The notes: a model not told the origin generated them from the letters alone. Numbered from the stretch's first letter, positions 22,982-36,500 are shown. The stretch: 64,000 bases of DNA from Dimargaris cristalligena (GCA_027576995.1 JANBQC010000082.1:1-64000); one strand, 5' to 3'. Translations and numbers: made by a program.

Positions 22982-24082
22982 GCCACTGACCAGCAGCAAC
23001 AGTCGGTAGGGATATTTTAACTAGCGAGACCGTGAACACAGTGGCTCGAATTCATGTTGTCCCTCTCCGCTGGCCATGGACCAATGGCCCGAGTCCCTCT
23101 CCTCCGTCTACCTCTCCGACTAACATGTTGGCGAATAGAGGGAAACATAATGGCTGATATCTCTATCAGTCCCGTCCTCAATAGAACCGTAAATGCTATT
23201 GTAATGTACATGTAAAACCGCGAGGCAATTATTATCCCCTCACTCCCTTCCCTTCCCTAATTAAACGGCTGACTTGCGCCACGGTCGCCTTCCAAAGAGA
23301 AGGAAGCCTACAGAAAGGGAGAGCCCGGTCCGTAGTGTCGGCTTAAACAAGAGGCGTCCGATTGTTTCACCGCAGACATCTCGACCAATGTGGCCTCACT
23401 GGCCCTTGGTTCGAAAATAATCCATGAACACGGTGTAACCTTGGCCACCCAAAGAAGGCCTCGTGAAAATTTTAATTGGCTTTTGTTTTAGTGCAGATTT
23501 ATCAGAAATGAAACGAAAGAATTCCGGGGGAGTTGGGCGACTTGGTGTATCGGAGACGGTGGCCCCAGTAGCGTGGCTGGCTAGGCACCATTGTTGAGTT
23601 CGAATTATCTAGGGACATCCCCATTGGTTGACGTTGTCGTCCCAAAATCTAGTGCGACCTGCAGGGCCAATGGGTTTTACCATACGTCCGGAAGGAAAGG
23701 CAAGCTCGTTGATTTTTGGAGTACACCCCGTGCACAGGCTCGTCTACAAGCCACTCGGGATTGGACACCCGCCAACTTCCCGATGCTATTCCTGCCGCTC
23801 GTCTTGGAACCTTGCAGTGAATTGGGAATTCATCGTTGTAACTTAAGAGTGAAAATAGTTGAAGGGTATTGAACAGCTGAGGCGTCTTATATACAAGTTT
23901 CAAGATAATTATCCACCAGTTGGATCGTTTCGCCTTCCCGTCCTATTTCCTTATTCAACGGTTTAGCATCGCTTTTTTTTTCTTCTCTCTGACCATTTTG
24001 CGAGACCCAAGTGGTAAAAGTGGGTCAGGTGGATTTTGGAGAGTTTGGGGGTCAAGAGGAAATTATAGCCGGCTTACCGGAG
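22982..24082. other. Intergenic spacer
   Basis: This is the region upstream of the secreted gene's TATA box. A few short open frames (for example 23591-23872) show no domain and overlap each other in several frames. No gene is called. Confidence 0.5.
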
Positions 24083-24353
24083 CATATGGGAGTAGTTCAA
24101 CCAGGCTGTATAACGAAAAATCCATTTGGGAGAGGTTCAACCGGGCTGTATAACGAAAAATCCGTTGGATGAAGCAAATATGACTGGTTAAAAATAAATC
24201 TCCCATATATTATCATTTAAAACCTTATACAGCTGGGCCGAACTTCACCCATTTGATGAGGCAAATACTACTTGGTTGAAAATAAACATCCCACCGATTT
24301 TCCCATACGCATATCAGTTAAACCCTTATACAGCCAAGCTGAACTTCACCCAT
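24083..24353 (+). mobile_element. Composite MITE (partly duplicated copy)
   Basis: This belongs to the approximately 145-bp inverted-repeat family described under the copy at 37899-38042. The left end (ATATGGGAG.AGTTCAACCAGGCTGTATAACG) appears twice, at 24083 and again at about 24124. The right end (ACCTTATACAGC...GAACTTCACCCAT) also appears twice, ending at about 24252 and at 24353. The site is therefore a nested or tandemly rearranged pair rather than a single insertion. Confidence 0.8.
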
Positions 24354-25648
24354 CTCGAAATGATCATAATATTTTTCATGCGGAATATCCGTCAATATAT
24401 AATTGACTCCGACTATTGTTCAATTAGTCCAAAATTCAATGTTATTTTCTATGCCTCTTACGCCTTATTTGGGCCTGATATTAGTTAGCGGCTACAATAA
24501 CCGGCCTTGATGTTTATGACTTTCTTTCATTATAATATTGTATACAGATGTGAATCTTATTGTATCCCTAAAATATGTTAGATGAATGTTCACAATTAAT
24601 ACCATTACGAACTTTTAATAGCTGAAATGCGAATTACGTGACATAGCGACCCTCTAATTTCAACAATAGAACAGTGGTGTACTTAATGTTGCATGTGCAT
24701 AAATCCAGCCCAAAAAGCAATTAGTAATAGTAGGGAAAATATGAAAGCAGTGCATTATCTAGTTTTATCCGAGAAACGGGTTTTGTAGCTGATGTAACCG
24801 GCTTTGACTGGCTTCTATTTACTATTTTTTCAACCTTACCCAGACACCTTTTAAGGCACTCTTTACCCCACATGAAAAATACGCTACAGAGCAAACTTCT
24901 GTTTTATATAGAATCGTCTAGTCAGTACATAAAAACTATATCTATTGCGCTTAAACTACAGGACCTATTACCACAATTATTAGCTACCTAAATTCTGCAT
25001 ATAAGACTACTGGATAAAAAGCTTTAAAAAAACTTGTAATTATGCCATGGCGGGACCACCTTTAGCTAATTGAATGTGTGAAATTGAGTACTGCCATACT
25101 GTTCGCGATTTGGTTACAATGCCCAACTACAAATTTAGCTATTGACAGGGGCAAAGAGGTGATTAAACAAGGTCTTTATATGTCAGTGTTGAGTTATGAT
25201 GAAAACAATGAATAGTTGAATCCAAAAATGAAAAAAAAAACCCCTCCAGTATACGATGTTATGTTTCCCCACTTCCTTTTGTAGGGAAAGCCTCTCTTGA
25301 AGATGTATGCTTGGGCCGTAATCCAACTAGGTATATTCAAGTTCACTTTCAACTGCTACTATAGTCACAGCCAGACTTATCTCTTCCAACTTGGCCAGAC
25401 TTACTACCTCAACAAACGTACAACTGACTCTGCCGATGCCAAGATGTTTGGAAACGGTGCCGATAAACTCCTCCCGATTCACTGAATCTAGGACAAGTAT
25501 GACTTAGCCTTGTGGCAATAAAAAAAACCACTGTACAATCGAGTCAACCCCCAAAGTTAGGTCGTGAATAGGCCTTATACCATTTTATAATCGCCTAAAT
25601 AATATAGTCATAAATGTAGCATTGAACCTAAATATAGTGATGTGTATG
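24354..25648. other. Intergenic AT-rich spacer
   Basis: This is very AT-rich. A 62-codon open frame at 25297-25485 has no supporting feature. I see no gene or RNA. Confidence 0.5.
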
Positions 25649-25792
25649 ATATGGGTGAACTTCAACCCAGTTGTATAGGGTCTTACCTGATATATCTAGG
25701 GGATAACAAGTGGGAAATTCATTTTCAACCAGTGATGTTTGCCTCACCAAACGCATTATTTGTTATATAGCCTGGTTGAACTTCTCCCATAT
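25649..25792 (-). mobile_element. MITE copy, about 144 bp
   Basis: This is a reverse-orientation copy: it starts ATATGGGTGAACTTCAACC and ends GTTGAACTTCTCCCATAT. The internal block with CAACCAGTGATGTTTGCCTCACCAAACG corresponds to the reverse complement of the conserved interior of the other copies. It is more diverged than the copies at 37899 and 53421. It lies just downstream of the broken F-box/LRR gene. Confidence 0.85.
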
Positions 25793-25832
25793 GCTTGCGG
25801 AAGCGCGCCTTGCCGAGCACAAGGGAAAATCA

Positions 25833-27231
25833 TTAGTTTAACAGTATGCTAGTGTCAGTCAATTGAATAGCGGGGTACTCATTTTCGAGTTGACATCTAA
25901 GTTCATAAGACTCGAGGTTGACCTCTACCTCCCTGAGATTGGGCAACCAAGATATGATAGTTGCAAGTGAGCCCCCGTCGAACTGCATTTTACCAGGTTC
26001 GAGACGTAAAAGGGTAGAACAGGTAAAATCCAACTCGGCCAGCTCACCTATAAATTCGGGGCCTTCGCCTATGATGGCCAGGGACCTGAGACATGCACTC
26101 CTGGATAGAATGTAGGCCGAGATGGCCGCAAGGTCTAAAAGGTCCACCAGTGACACATTACGAAGCTTAGGAAAATTATCCACCATAAGTGGGCCTATAT
26201 CCGGGCACTCGACGCCGCCAGTAATGACTAACGAGGTGACTTGTGGCCAGGGCTGGTCGAAAAACTGCTGAAGAGGGAGTAACTCTTCGGCCGATGGACG
26301 TAGGCCTAAATTAAAATGAATTGTCAATTCCGTCAATTGTGGGCATTTGGCCGCAGTTAGGTTGCCAAGTCCCTGTAATTGGGCTATACCCTGTCCAATC
26401 ACCAGCCGGAGGCTCACCAATCGCCGCCAGGTGGGGCGATGGGTACTTAGGAGGAGGGGTAAATGCCAATTACTGTAAGTCAAGGACAGGTGAGTCAAGT
26501 GGGGGGGCAACGGCTCAACACGGCTTGGTGAAACCATTCACACGATGTGTCCATGCAGAGGGATAGGCGGCGAAGGTGGGGGGCAAAGGGGGCGATGAGC
26601 TGAATAATCGCCTCCGCGTCCGCGACGGTCCCCATCAGAAAACGGAACAAAGCCATCGAATCCGGCCCAGCCGAAGACGTAGCGTATCCGAGAAGTAGTT
26701 CCGTTCCACCAGGGAGGCGTAGGTCTGATTAGCCCGGAACGCGAACATTCGACACGGTATAATCAGCCTGCGGGGCGGGTGCATAAGGCTTGCCAGACAG
26801 CCAGCGACCAGCGGCCAATCCGCCAGATTGTGTAACTTCACTTCCACCGTATACGTGCGCGGGATTTCACTAAACAGGGAACGCACCCGTTCCATACGGC
26901 CCGGAGCGACACCCTTGTGGAAGTTGATGGAGCTACACCGACCATACGGGCGGTACCGGCGGACGGTTTCGGTGATACGGTCGTCAGTGGCTGCATCCTT
27001 TCCGACGGGTATACAAAGCTGGTAGGCCGAGGTTACCGGAGTTCGAAGTTCGCGGTTGGCTTGGGCCAGTTGGAATTGGTCCCTTTGGGAAAGGTGCCGG
27101 ACGATGCGTTGCCCGAGTAGGTGCTGGGCGGGGTGGAATCGAAAGTGTAGCAAGTCGAGGCCCGGGCTACTACGGAAATGGAGCTGACCGGTTAACCCCA
27201 TGGGAAAAGTGGGGAATTTGCCGGAGGACAT
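25833..27231 (-). pseudogene. F-box/leucine-rich repeat protein gene, two frame breaks
   Basis: The gene reads on the minus strand from ATG 27231 (MSSGKFPTFP...). Residues about 35-65 contain an F-box-like run (HLLGQRIVRHLSQRDQFQLAQANREL). LRR-type segments follow (VKLHNLADWP..., then LRRLSLCMD, LTHLSLTYSN, LTELTIHFN, LRNVSLVDL, LRSLAIIGEG, LREVEVNLE). Continuity needs three frames: frame one to about 26690, frame two from about 26720 to 26500, and frame three from about 26510 to the stop at 25833. The second shift falls at a run of seven C (minus strand), so a sequencing or assembly indel is possible. No good splice donor explains the first shift. If intact it would be an SCF substrate adaptor. 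It is either a decaying gene or a mis-assembled live one. Confidence 0.7.
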
Positions 27232-28343
27232 GGTGTAAATGTAAATAGGCCAAAGCAAATATTTAGGGGAAATAAGAAAAAGTCGAGGCCAAGGGGATGG
27301 GGTGGCTATAGCTTAATTCTAAGCTGTGTTTGAGAGCAGAAATTGAGGTAAAGTCGCAGTTTTTGGCAGGTGGATACTGAACATGCTGCACAGGATTCGC
27401 TCCTAAAACGGCTCCGAGCACTGTATAGTCAGTTTACCTTATTGCTAAAACAAGCGCTAGTGTGCTTTTATATATATAGTTCATACAGGGATAAGCATTA
27501 CCTTGTGTTTACATTGCATCTCATGTTTCGACCTGCTCTCCACACTATACACATAGTATGTCGGCCTATAGGTCAACGAGTGACAGGAGGCGGGCATGGA
27601 TGGCGGGGCTATTGACACTTGAAAATGACCAGGGAAATGCGGTATACTATATATACGAAACCAAGGCGTTGGGGTGGCTAGAAAACCCCGTTGTTTTCAA
27701 TGACGTAAAATACTGGCCAATCCAGATGAGGGCCAAAGCAAAGGTGGATCTATAATAAAATACGCCTTTAAACCCAAATTCCGACAAATAAAATGGATTT
27801 ATTCCGGTGGTTTGGTATTTTTGGACGAACACGCTGTGATCCACTCCTTTGGTAGTTACTTCTATTTTAAACCTTCGTAATTTGCATTTGACCAATTCAT
27901 CAACATATAGTTACAGTGACATACCACGGGACTTGACGCGGTCTACCATAAGAATTAAATGTAAATATTTAAGAAGACCAGCAACTAGTCAGATGGAACA
28001 ATACGACAGCAGTTAAGTTGACCAGCTTAAAGAAACCGGGGTTATTCCTGGCAAGTATTAGAGAGGCCTTTAAAAACGGCAGTCACATAAGAAGGTTGGT
28101 AGAACAGTAATAAATTAATATATTAGGCTAATGAATAATAAGGGACACAAACAAATTATACGTAGAAGGGAGGAAAGGGGAGGGGTGGAAGACAGTACAA
28201 AAGCGGAACATGTCCTAAAAAAAATAGTGGTTCAACGGCTGGGGTGAAGGAAAGTGGTGACATATCAAGTAGAATAACCTCATAAACTAGCAAGGCAAAA
28301 AAAAATATATATCAAGGGAGATTAGAGAAGGGGGCCACACAGT
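27232..28343. other. Intergenic AT-rich spacer
   Basis: This holds the promoter side of the F-box/LRR gene and the 3' flank of the G-beta gene. Only short, unsupported open frames are present (for example 27370-27615). Confidence 0.5.
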
Positions 28344-29571
28344 CTAAGCCCAAATCTTTAACAGGCTGTCCCAACTACCAGTGCAAAGCGCCATCCCGTC
28401 ACTCGATACGCCTAAGCAACTCACCCGGTTATCGTGCCCCGAAAGGACGCCGACCCGGTCGCCCTTGAGCACATCCCAAACATTGCAATTGAAATCGTCG
28501 TAGCCAGCAAAGAGAAGACGCCCCGAAATGGAAAAGCCCACGGAGGTGATGCCGCAAAGGATGTTATCGTGGGTGTACTGATTCAGCTCCCGATCCGCGC
28601 GAATATCAAAGAGACGACACGAGGCATCATCGGACCCTGTTCCAAAGGCATTACCGTTGGGGAAGAACTGGACAGCATTGATATCGGACTCGTGGCCCGT
28701 AAAGGTTTGGACACACTTGCCGGACCGAATATCCCACACCTTGGCGGTGGCATCGCAGGCACCCGACACAAAGACGCTGGGGTTGGGGGCCAGGGACAGA
28801 CTCATCACGTCCCCGACGTGGTCATTAAATTCCATGGTCTTCACCCCGGCGTCGATATCCCATAGCATACAGGACATGTCCCCCGAAGCAGTTAGGATCT
28901 GGCGGTCGTTGAGGAACCGGCAGCAGGACAGGTAACCGGTGTGGGCACTCAGTTCCCGGGCCACCTTCACGGAACCCTCGCGGGTCCGGAGGTTGTAGAT
29001 GGAGCACAGGTTATCCAGACCACCGCAGGCCACAAAATTGCCCGACGGGGCGTAGGCGCAGGTCATGACCCACGACGAGCGTAGGGGAATGGCGTGCAGT
29101 TTGTTGGTGGTGTAGGCGTCCCAGACGATGAGTTTGCCGTCCTGGGAGGCCGAAACGAGGTGGCGCTGGTCGGCGGCCCAATGCATGGCGTAGATTTTAG
29201 CCAAATGGCCCTTGAGCGTGCGCCGTACCTTCATAACAATTCGTGGTAGGGGTTCGACATCGGCGGCAACGCTTTTCACTGATTTCACCAATTCGGGCAG
29301 CAGCGTAGGTGATGGATAGGGTGATGATGTAAGAAGAACGAGAGGGGGCGTAAGAGTCAGAAAACTATGAAGTGACTGGTTGGGATAAAGATAGGGTTGT
29401 ATGAAGGGCCATGCCTGCTCTGGAAACCTAAAACAACAGAAGTGGATAAATGCATACGGTTTAGTGCTTACAGGTGGTGTCGGCCAGGGCATCCTTCTTG
29501 GCCTTGATTTTTTCCTTTAGCGTTTCAGCCTCTTTCCGAGCCGCGGCAATTCGCTCTTGAATGTCACTCAT
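28344..29571 (-). CDS. Heterotrimeric G-protein beta subunit
   Basis: Exons are complement(28344..29278, 29472..29571); the intron has a GTAAGC donor and ATCAG acceptor, phase 1. The product is 344 residues, close to the usual 340. The N-terminal coiled coil ([26 protein letters not shown]) binds G-gamma. The seven-bladed WD40 propeller follows, with near-invariant blocks [56 protein letters not shown] [50 protein letters not shown] and [14 protein letters not shown]. It forms the beta-gamma dimer downstream of GPCRs at the plasma membrane. The spliced junction restores [17 protein letters not shown], which matches the family, so the longer open frame upstream of exon 2 is intron. It is unlinked in function to its neighbours, but two seven-TM genes lie in the same window. 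Confidence 0.97.
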
Positions 29572-30498
29572 GGTGTTTGATATGCAATAGAAACCAAGTA
29601 GAGTGCCTAGTAACGCACTGGGAATTGACTCTAAGGGAAGGACCGCAGTAGAATACAGGAGAAGAAAAAAAAAGTTGATGGGATGAGGAAAGGGTGAGGA
29701 GGGGATACGCGAAAGCAAGGAATGAGTAAGTAAGCAGGACTGTTTCAAGTACCCCCAGGCGACGAAGGGCGATGTATTGATGGGGGCCGCGTCGACTCGT
29801 CTCCTTAAGTGTGAATAGAATTATGCGCCACTGGTCTCCTCCATCTAAAACCCCGGCTGAGTGCGCATAAATGGAATGCTATTCCTCTCTCCCCTCCAGT
29901 CTGGCCAAACCAGAGTAAACCCATAATGGCAGTCCCCATGTAGACACCGAGTATAGGACGATAGGCAGGTTATTCGGGCCTTGGAAGGAATGCGAGGCCA
30001 TTAGACCCCCTGCTGAGACCCATCCGGTGTCAGCGTATGCGGTTGCAGCCGAGAGGATTGGCGTTTCCGCTGGAGATGAAGGGAAGGAAGGTGACGGATG
30101 ACTGGCACATGGGGAAACTTACCTTTACTAAAAGAAGAATAAGAGGCAAGTGCGAAAGAACCGTATGGTAGCGGGGGCACAACTCTCACAAATAGTGGCA
30201 AGGGAAAAGTACAGAGCAACAACTAGAAAGGACCGAGGGAATGCTAACTGTAGGTAAAGAAGACCAAGAGATTCACAGGGCACCAAACAGAGGAAATAAG
30301 GGTAGATGACGACGAAAAGAGATTCTCAAGGAATTCGGGAGACAACAAAGGTCTCTAACCAGTGGCGCTCTAATGGGTAATATAAAGTATGTGTGTGCAT
30401 GGCCGATTAAGAGGCCCTTGCCTTACCCAGTGGTACTAGTGAATATAATAGTCGGTTACTGCCCAAGACCTGTATGTGTGTGTGTGTGTATATATTAT
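29572..30498. other. Intergenic spacer, promoter side of G-beta
   Basis: This contains the 5' flank of the G-beta gene and, at its right end, a (TG)n/(TA)n microsatellite at about 30474-30500 next to a MITE. No gene is seen. Confidence 0.5.
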
Positions 30499-30641
30499 AT
30501 ATGGGTAAAATTCAAACCAGCTGTATAAGGTTTTACATAATAGTGTATGGGCGAATATATGTGAGAATAGCTTTTAACCAGTAATATTGGCCTCATCCAA
30601 TGGATTTTTCATTATACAGCCTGAATGAACTTCTCCCATAT
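30499..30641 (-). mobile_element. MITE copy, about 143 bp
   Basis: This is a reverse-orientation copy: it begins ATATGGGTAAAATTCAAACC, passes through TTTTAACCAGTAATATTGGCC, and ends GAACTTCTCCCATAT. It is inserted beside a TG/TA microsatellite. Confidence 0.88.
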
Positions 30642-33594
30642 GTATGTGGCAAATGAGCCAATTGCCTGTTATATCAGCGGACTCGGTGCTTCAATAATGG
30701 ATTTATAGGGCCTGCAATCTAAGTGATACTCCCCGCTCGCACACACCAAGGAGCCACGCAAGTAATAGGTAGCAAACAGCAACCATATCCCCGAAACGAA
30801 TGGCGACCACTGGAATAGACTACCAGGCCTTTAAAACTACAAAGTCGGGCTGTTTCTGACCCGCGGTACCCATCATATAATGTCGGACTGGCAAAGCAGC
30901 GTGAAAGACAAAACCCTCTTAAACAACCAATTTTCTATAGAAATAATGATATAGCCCAACCAATCCCCCTGTACTAATACAAACCAACGGTGCGTAGACC
31001 CTGTCAACCCCACCTAGGTGCATAGCCTCCTCTTCGCCACCACTACCCTCGTTTCCGCATGGTCCTGCTGTGCATGGTTGTACTGATCAACCTCATCATT
31101 TGCCAATTGTTTATTAAGCGACATTGCTCAGGTCCATCCTCCTCCTGCTGCAACGGAAGGGGTGCATGGGTACCATTCCCAATCATTTAGGCAGAAATGG
31201 AAGTCGTCGGCCGGCGAATTGAACCCCATTAACATATCTATTGATCGCATTACACCCCCGGAAGGCAACTGGAGAAAAGACCAGTAGCGGAATTAAAATC
31301 GACCCGAGATATCACCAGCCTAAGTCTACCCCCCCACTTGCCTATTAATATTTTCTTCTGATGCCACCAACACCTGTGTACATGTATAGTGTGCCCCCTG
31401 CCACTGAAATGAGGCTAGGAAACGGTTAAAACAACATGGTAACGCCAATGCACCTGTTTATATTAGGCAGATTTAGGAATCGCAGGTAGTCGAGAAGTAC
31501 TCAACTAGATAACAAAGAGTTTTCGACCAAATCCCGTTGTACCCAGTTTAATTATTATCTGAAGGGGGCATGGGCTTATATAACTAAAAAAGAGTAGTTA
31601 AATAGTAATTGAGACCAACCAAAATAAAATAATAATAAAAGAAAGTGCGCAAATAAAAATACAATTACTTCGTCTTCCCCGGCACAGTCAATTTGGCTTG
31701 GGTTGATGCAGCGTGATAAAGAGATCCCTCTGCCTTAGATCCAACAGTGGCCGATTAGGGATTTAAGGTCAATGGAATCACCAACTGTATAGGATAAGAA
31801 GCAGACAATACACCCTGCCAAACTTCTACCGCGAGTGTCCACCCAGAACCGGCAGCCGGTATGAATTGGTATGGGCGGGTTACCATCAATGTTCAGTATA
31901 ACAAAGCAACATAGCATAGTTATTCTAAAGGCGTAGCGGATACTACTGGATCCCGTATTTTAAAGTGGGACTTGGCGGTAGTAGATATTGGCTTGGGCCA
32001 CCGAGCTCCGGGATTTGCCACCTCCCATAGACCCGAATTGAAGCCGATGATGGCGCCGGGGGAATTGGGATAATGCTCTTAAGATACCCTGTCCCTAAAC
32101 CCCCTGTTGGACCGGCGGGACGATCGTTAAGTTTGATCCTGTGGTGAGAGCGACTCAGGCTTTAGCCAAGAAGACCTTTCGGTACTGCCGGATGGTGTAG
32201 CTTGGGGGAAGGGGTGGTTGTTCAGAAGGACACACTCATTCACCAAGAAAAACAGAAAAAATCGCAAATTCACCCCCCATTATACCGTAGGTATTCACAG
32301 TGGTGGTGGCAGTATAGCTGGCGTACCAGCCGAAGGCTATATGCCCTAAGTATCCGGTTATAAGATACCGTAGTAGTGTTGGGCAGTGGGCCGTTTGAAG
32401 CGGGGGCCATTGGTGGTGGGGGAGGAGGCGGAATATTCCCGAGTGCTCTCTACCTACCCCGAAAGGTATAAAGGGACAGCACTCCCTAATGAAACCGCCT
32501 CGCACCCGGTGCACCTCCCCCAAGAGCAGGTCGGCGGGATTGCTGTTGCTATTATTACCAACACCAAAGCAACGGCAATCCCATCCCGCGGCATACCCAG
32601 ATCTACCCATCCAAGGACTGGATATCGACTGGAAATCCACTGACAATAGTCCTCAACAACATCGCCCGTCTGCACCTTGTCTTCATGGGTATGATGCAGA
32701 GCATCGGGATCACGCCGGAAGTGCTGCTTAGGTAACAGATGGTGTAGTTCATTACGTGTTGAAAAAACGAGCTGGCCTTGCCACTTCGTAATTTTGAAAT
32801 ATAGCACCGGTATCCTTGATGATGCCTCTGTAATGAACCCCATGTCCGTTACGGATGTCTGGGGGGATAGTACTGGGTGGGGGTCCCTTTTAACTGACAA
32901 AGCTATTGCCCACTAAATCCCAGCTGCCCCCAATCCGTTAACAGAAAGGAGGGGGCCCAATGTTGGACCGCTTCCAGTTACTAGAATAAATCCCACGCTC
33001 GCTCCACTTACCTGGGGGATTGGTTGGAGTGGCAAACCAATGTAATCAAGGAGGGTTCCTTGGCCTAGATATAGCCAAATCAACCCTACCCCACGCGTCC
33101 AGGGTTAAATGAGAAATCAGATAGTGATATTTATATATACTGCGATCACAAGTCGGTGATTCATGAAAGGTATTCATTAGAAGTGCCCGTTAGATGTCAA
33201 TCAATATCAACATGGGTAAATACTAAAAAACAGGTACGCGACTTAACGTATAGTATTTAGGGCTTAGAGGAGGGAAGGCCCCCAAGTTAGTGGGGGGGAG
33301 TATCTATTGAGGGTATATATAGAAGCTACTCCTACAATGGTATAAACTACCCCTCTATTCATCGAAAGTGGGAAATACCTCCCCCCTTCAGGATAATATA
33401 AAAATAAGTTTAAGAACAAAATAATGATAATAATAATCTATAGGGGACTCTGGTGGGTGAGAATCAACTGGGTATAGGTGAGTCCGGGCACTTCGACGCT
33501 TGTACCACTGTGGCCGTACATGGGTAATATTCTTTTATGCGAACAAGTAGAATAATAGTAATACTAATAATCGGCTTCATCACTATCGGCATCA
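30642..33594. other. Intergenic spacer, about 3 kb
   Basis: Open frames at 32236-32646 and 32454-32900 (minus) overlap in two frames and have a composition unlike the coding genes here. I see no domain. The right end is the 3' flank of the Lon gene. Confidence 0.5.
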
Positions 33595-36500
33595 TCAGGG
33601 CGTCGTTTTCCAGTCTTTAGCGTTAACCAAATCCAACTGCGGGGGAATTTCGTGGTACCAGTGAACGGGAATGCCTTCCACCCCTTCCTTAATATAATCG
33701 TCCAGTTCCTCCCAATCCGCCGCATTGGCCGCCGGGAAGAAAATCCGGTTCACGCCACTGCGTTTAGCCGCGATGGTTTTTTCTTTCAAACCGCCGATTT
33801 TAAGTACCTTACCCGTCAGGGTAATTTCGCCCGTCATGGACACGGTGGGCGGGATGGGTTTCCCGAGGGCGAGGGAGAGTAGCGAGGTGGTCATGGTGAC
33901 CCCCGCTGAAGGACCGTCTTTGGGAGTGGCGCCCTCGGGGACGTGGAGATGGATGTTGTGTTCGTTGAAGAAGGTATTCGTGGGGAAACGGGCGGTGACG
34001 AGACTGCGGACAAAGGTGTACGCAATATCGGTGGATTCCTTCATCACATCACCCAATTGACCCGTTTTCGATAGGTGGCCGCGGCCGATGCGACCTCCGC
34101 TGTTGTTGTTGTTGTTGCTGCTGCTGCTGGATTCCGATTGATCCTTACCCTCCGGAGTGCGTGCGAGGTGGCTCTCAACGACTGATTCGATATAGAGAAC
34201 GGAACCACCCATGCTAGTCCAGGCAAGACCCATCACTACCCCGGGCGGGGTGATGTCGTACAACCGGTCGGATACGAACACCGGTGGGCCGACGTAGTCC
34301 TTCAGGTTAGTGTCGGTAATGTCCAGGTGGTAGGACTCGGGAACCAACAATGGGCTGCGGACTAACTCCGGGCTAGCCAATGTATCCTTACTGGCCTTCT
34401 CGTCAGTCGCGTCGGATTTTTCAGCCGTGGGGGTCGTGGCCGGGGTAACGGTCCCCAGTTTAGCCAAGCGCTGGCCCTGCTCGTCGAGATCATCCGACCG
34501 GTGGGCTTCAAGTTGCTCGCGGTCAGCCGCTTCGCCCACGTCTTGGACGATTTTAAGGGCGGCCTTCCGGTAAATCTTATCAATGTGTTTCTTGAGATTC
34601 CGTACGCCACTCTCGCGACAGTAGTTACGGATTAAAGCGGCCACGGCGGGTTGCTCGAGGTTAATCTTCACGTTCTCCAATCCGTTGGCTTTTTGGGCAT
34701 TGGGAGCCAGGTATTTTTCGGCAATGGCCACCTTTTCTTCGGCCACATAGCCGGACAGTTGGATAACCTCCATCCGATCCAGCAGGGGTCCGGGAATGGT
34801 GTCAAGCACATTGGCCGTACACACGAAGAGCACCTTGGAGAGGTCGACGGGTACGTCCATGTAGTGGTCCAAAAAGGAGTTGTTCTGCTCCGGGTCGAGT
34901 AATTCGAGCAAAGCGGAAGCGGGGTCGCCCTGATGGCCCCGGCCCAGTTTGTCAATTTCGTCAATCAGGACCAGGGGGTTCTCGGTCTGAACCTTCTTAA
35001 GGGCCTGGATGACCTTACCGGGCATAGCGCCCACGTAAGTTCGGCGGTGACCCTTGATTTCGGCCACATCGGTAAGCCCACCCACACTGAACCGGTAGAA
35101 CTCGCGGGACAGCGAACGGGCGATGGACTTACCTACGGAGGTTTTACCCACTCCCGGAGGACCCACTAGACACAGAATCTTGCCCTCGACGGTCCCCCGC
35201 AGTTTCCCCACCGCAATGAATTCCAAAATACGGTCCTTCACATCCTTGAGGCCGTAGTGATCGGCGTCCAGAACTTGGCGGGCGTGGACCAGGTTGTAGT
35301 TCTCGGGGGAGCGTACGCCCCACGGGATTTGGGTGAGCCAGTCGAGATAATTACGCGTCACATTGAACTCTGAGGCCGCCGTTTCCAGGTGCTGCAGCTT
35401 GGCCAGTTCCTCGTCGAAGATCTTGCGCACGTCCGTCGGCATGCTCAGTTTCTCGGCCTTGGCCTTGAAGGTCTCGACCATTTTGTCTTTGCCGTCGGAC
35501 TCGATACCCAACTCTTTCTTGATGCCCTTGAGTTGTTCCATGAGATAATACTCCCGCTGCCGTTTGGCGATCTTGGCTTCTACGTCCTTACTGATCTTAC
35601 TCTGCAGGTGGGCATTCATGAGCTCCTTCTTCAGAACCACAAGGGCCTTTTGCAGACGCTCTTCAATGACCAGGCTCTCCAGGATTTCCTGGAGTTCTTC
35701 GGGTTCCCCGGCCGACACGGCCGCGGCGAAGTCAGCCAGTTTGGCGGGCTCTTCGAAGACGTTGCCGGCGGCCTGGGACATGGAGAAGTTGGCGATTTGG
35801 TCCCGGAACAGGGGGTTGAGGCTTGCAATGTCCTTGAACACGGACACAATCTCAGAAGTGACGGCCCGAATAATCTGGTTACGCTTACTATGGGGCTCGT
35901 CGTGAAGGTTGTCGACATGAACCACCGATACGTCGTAGTCACGCAGGAAGTCGTTGGGGTAGTGCATGCGATCCGTAGAGGAGGCAGTTTCGTCCGACGT
36001 CGTGAGTGGCTTCGACGCCTCATCGGCGTCCACCGGCGGCAGCACTTCCTGCTCGGCAGCTGCTTTGGATGGCTTGTGGGTGCGACCCCCGCTGGACTTA
36101 ACCTTGGTGGGTTTCGGGCGTTCCATCTTAATCATATCGGTGATGCGCACACGACGGTGGGGGTAAAGGACCGCGGTCAGGGAGCTGTCGTCCTGGTTGG
36201 AGGGGAACACACTGGTGATCTGGGCGAATACGCCCACCTTGTGGACCTGGTCCAAATTGGCAATCATATCAATATCCTCGTTCTCGTCTTTTAACAAAAA
36301 GGCGCCCACGTAGGGTTGTCCGCGCTTCATAAGTTCCTTGATGGCCGCGATCACCTCGGGGGCTTTGATGACCACCGCCTTATAGAAGCCGGGGAAGAGG
36401 CAGCGCCGGGCGATGGGCAGGGCGAGGACCTGGGTATACTCATCGGGTACCGATGGTTTGGTCAGGCTGTTTTCCAGTACGTCCACGACGCGTCGGATCG

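Noticed and set aside
32236..32900. Overlapping minus frames of 136 and 148 codons
   Set aside because: Two frames overlap with similar quality and neither shows a domain or matching splice sites.
35389..36294. 301-codon plus-strand open frame
   Set aside because: It lies entirely antisense to the Lon coding exon and is a codon-bias shadow.
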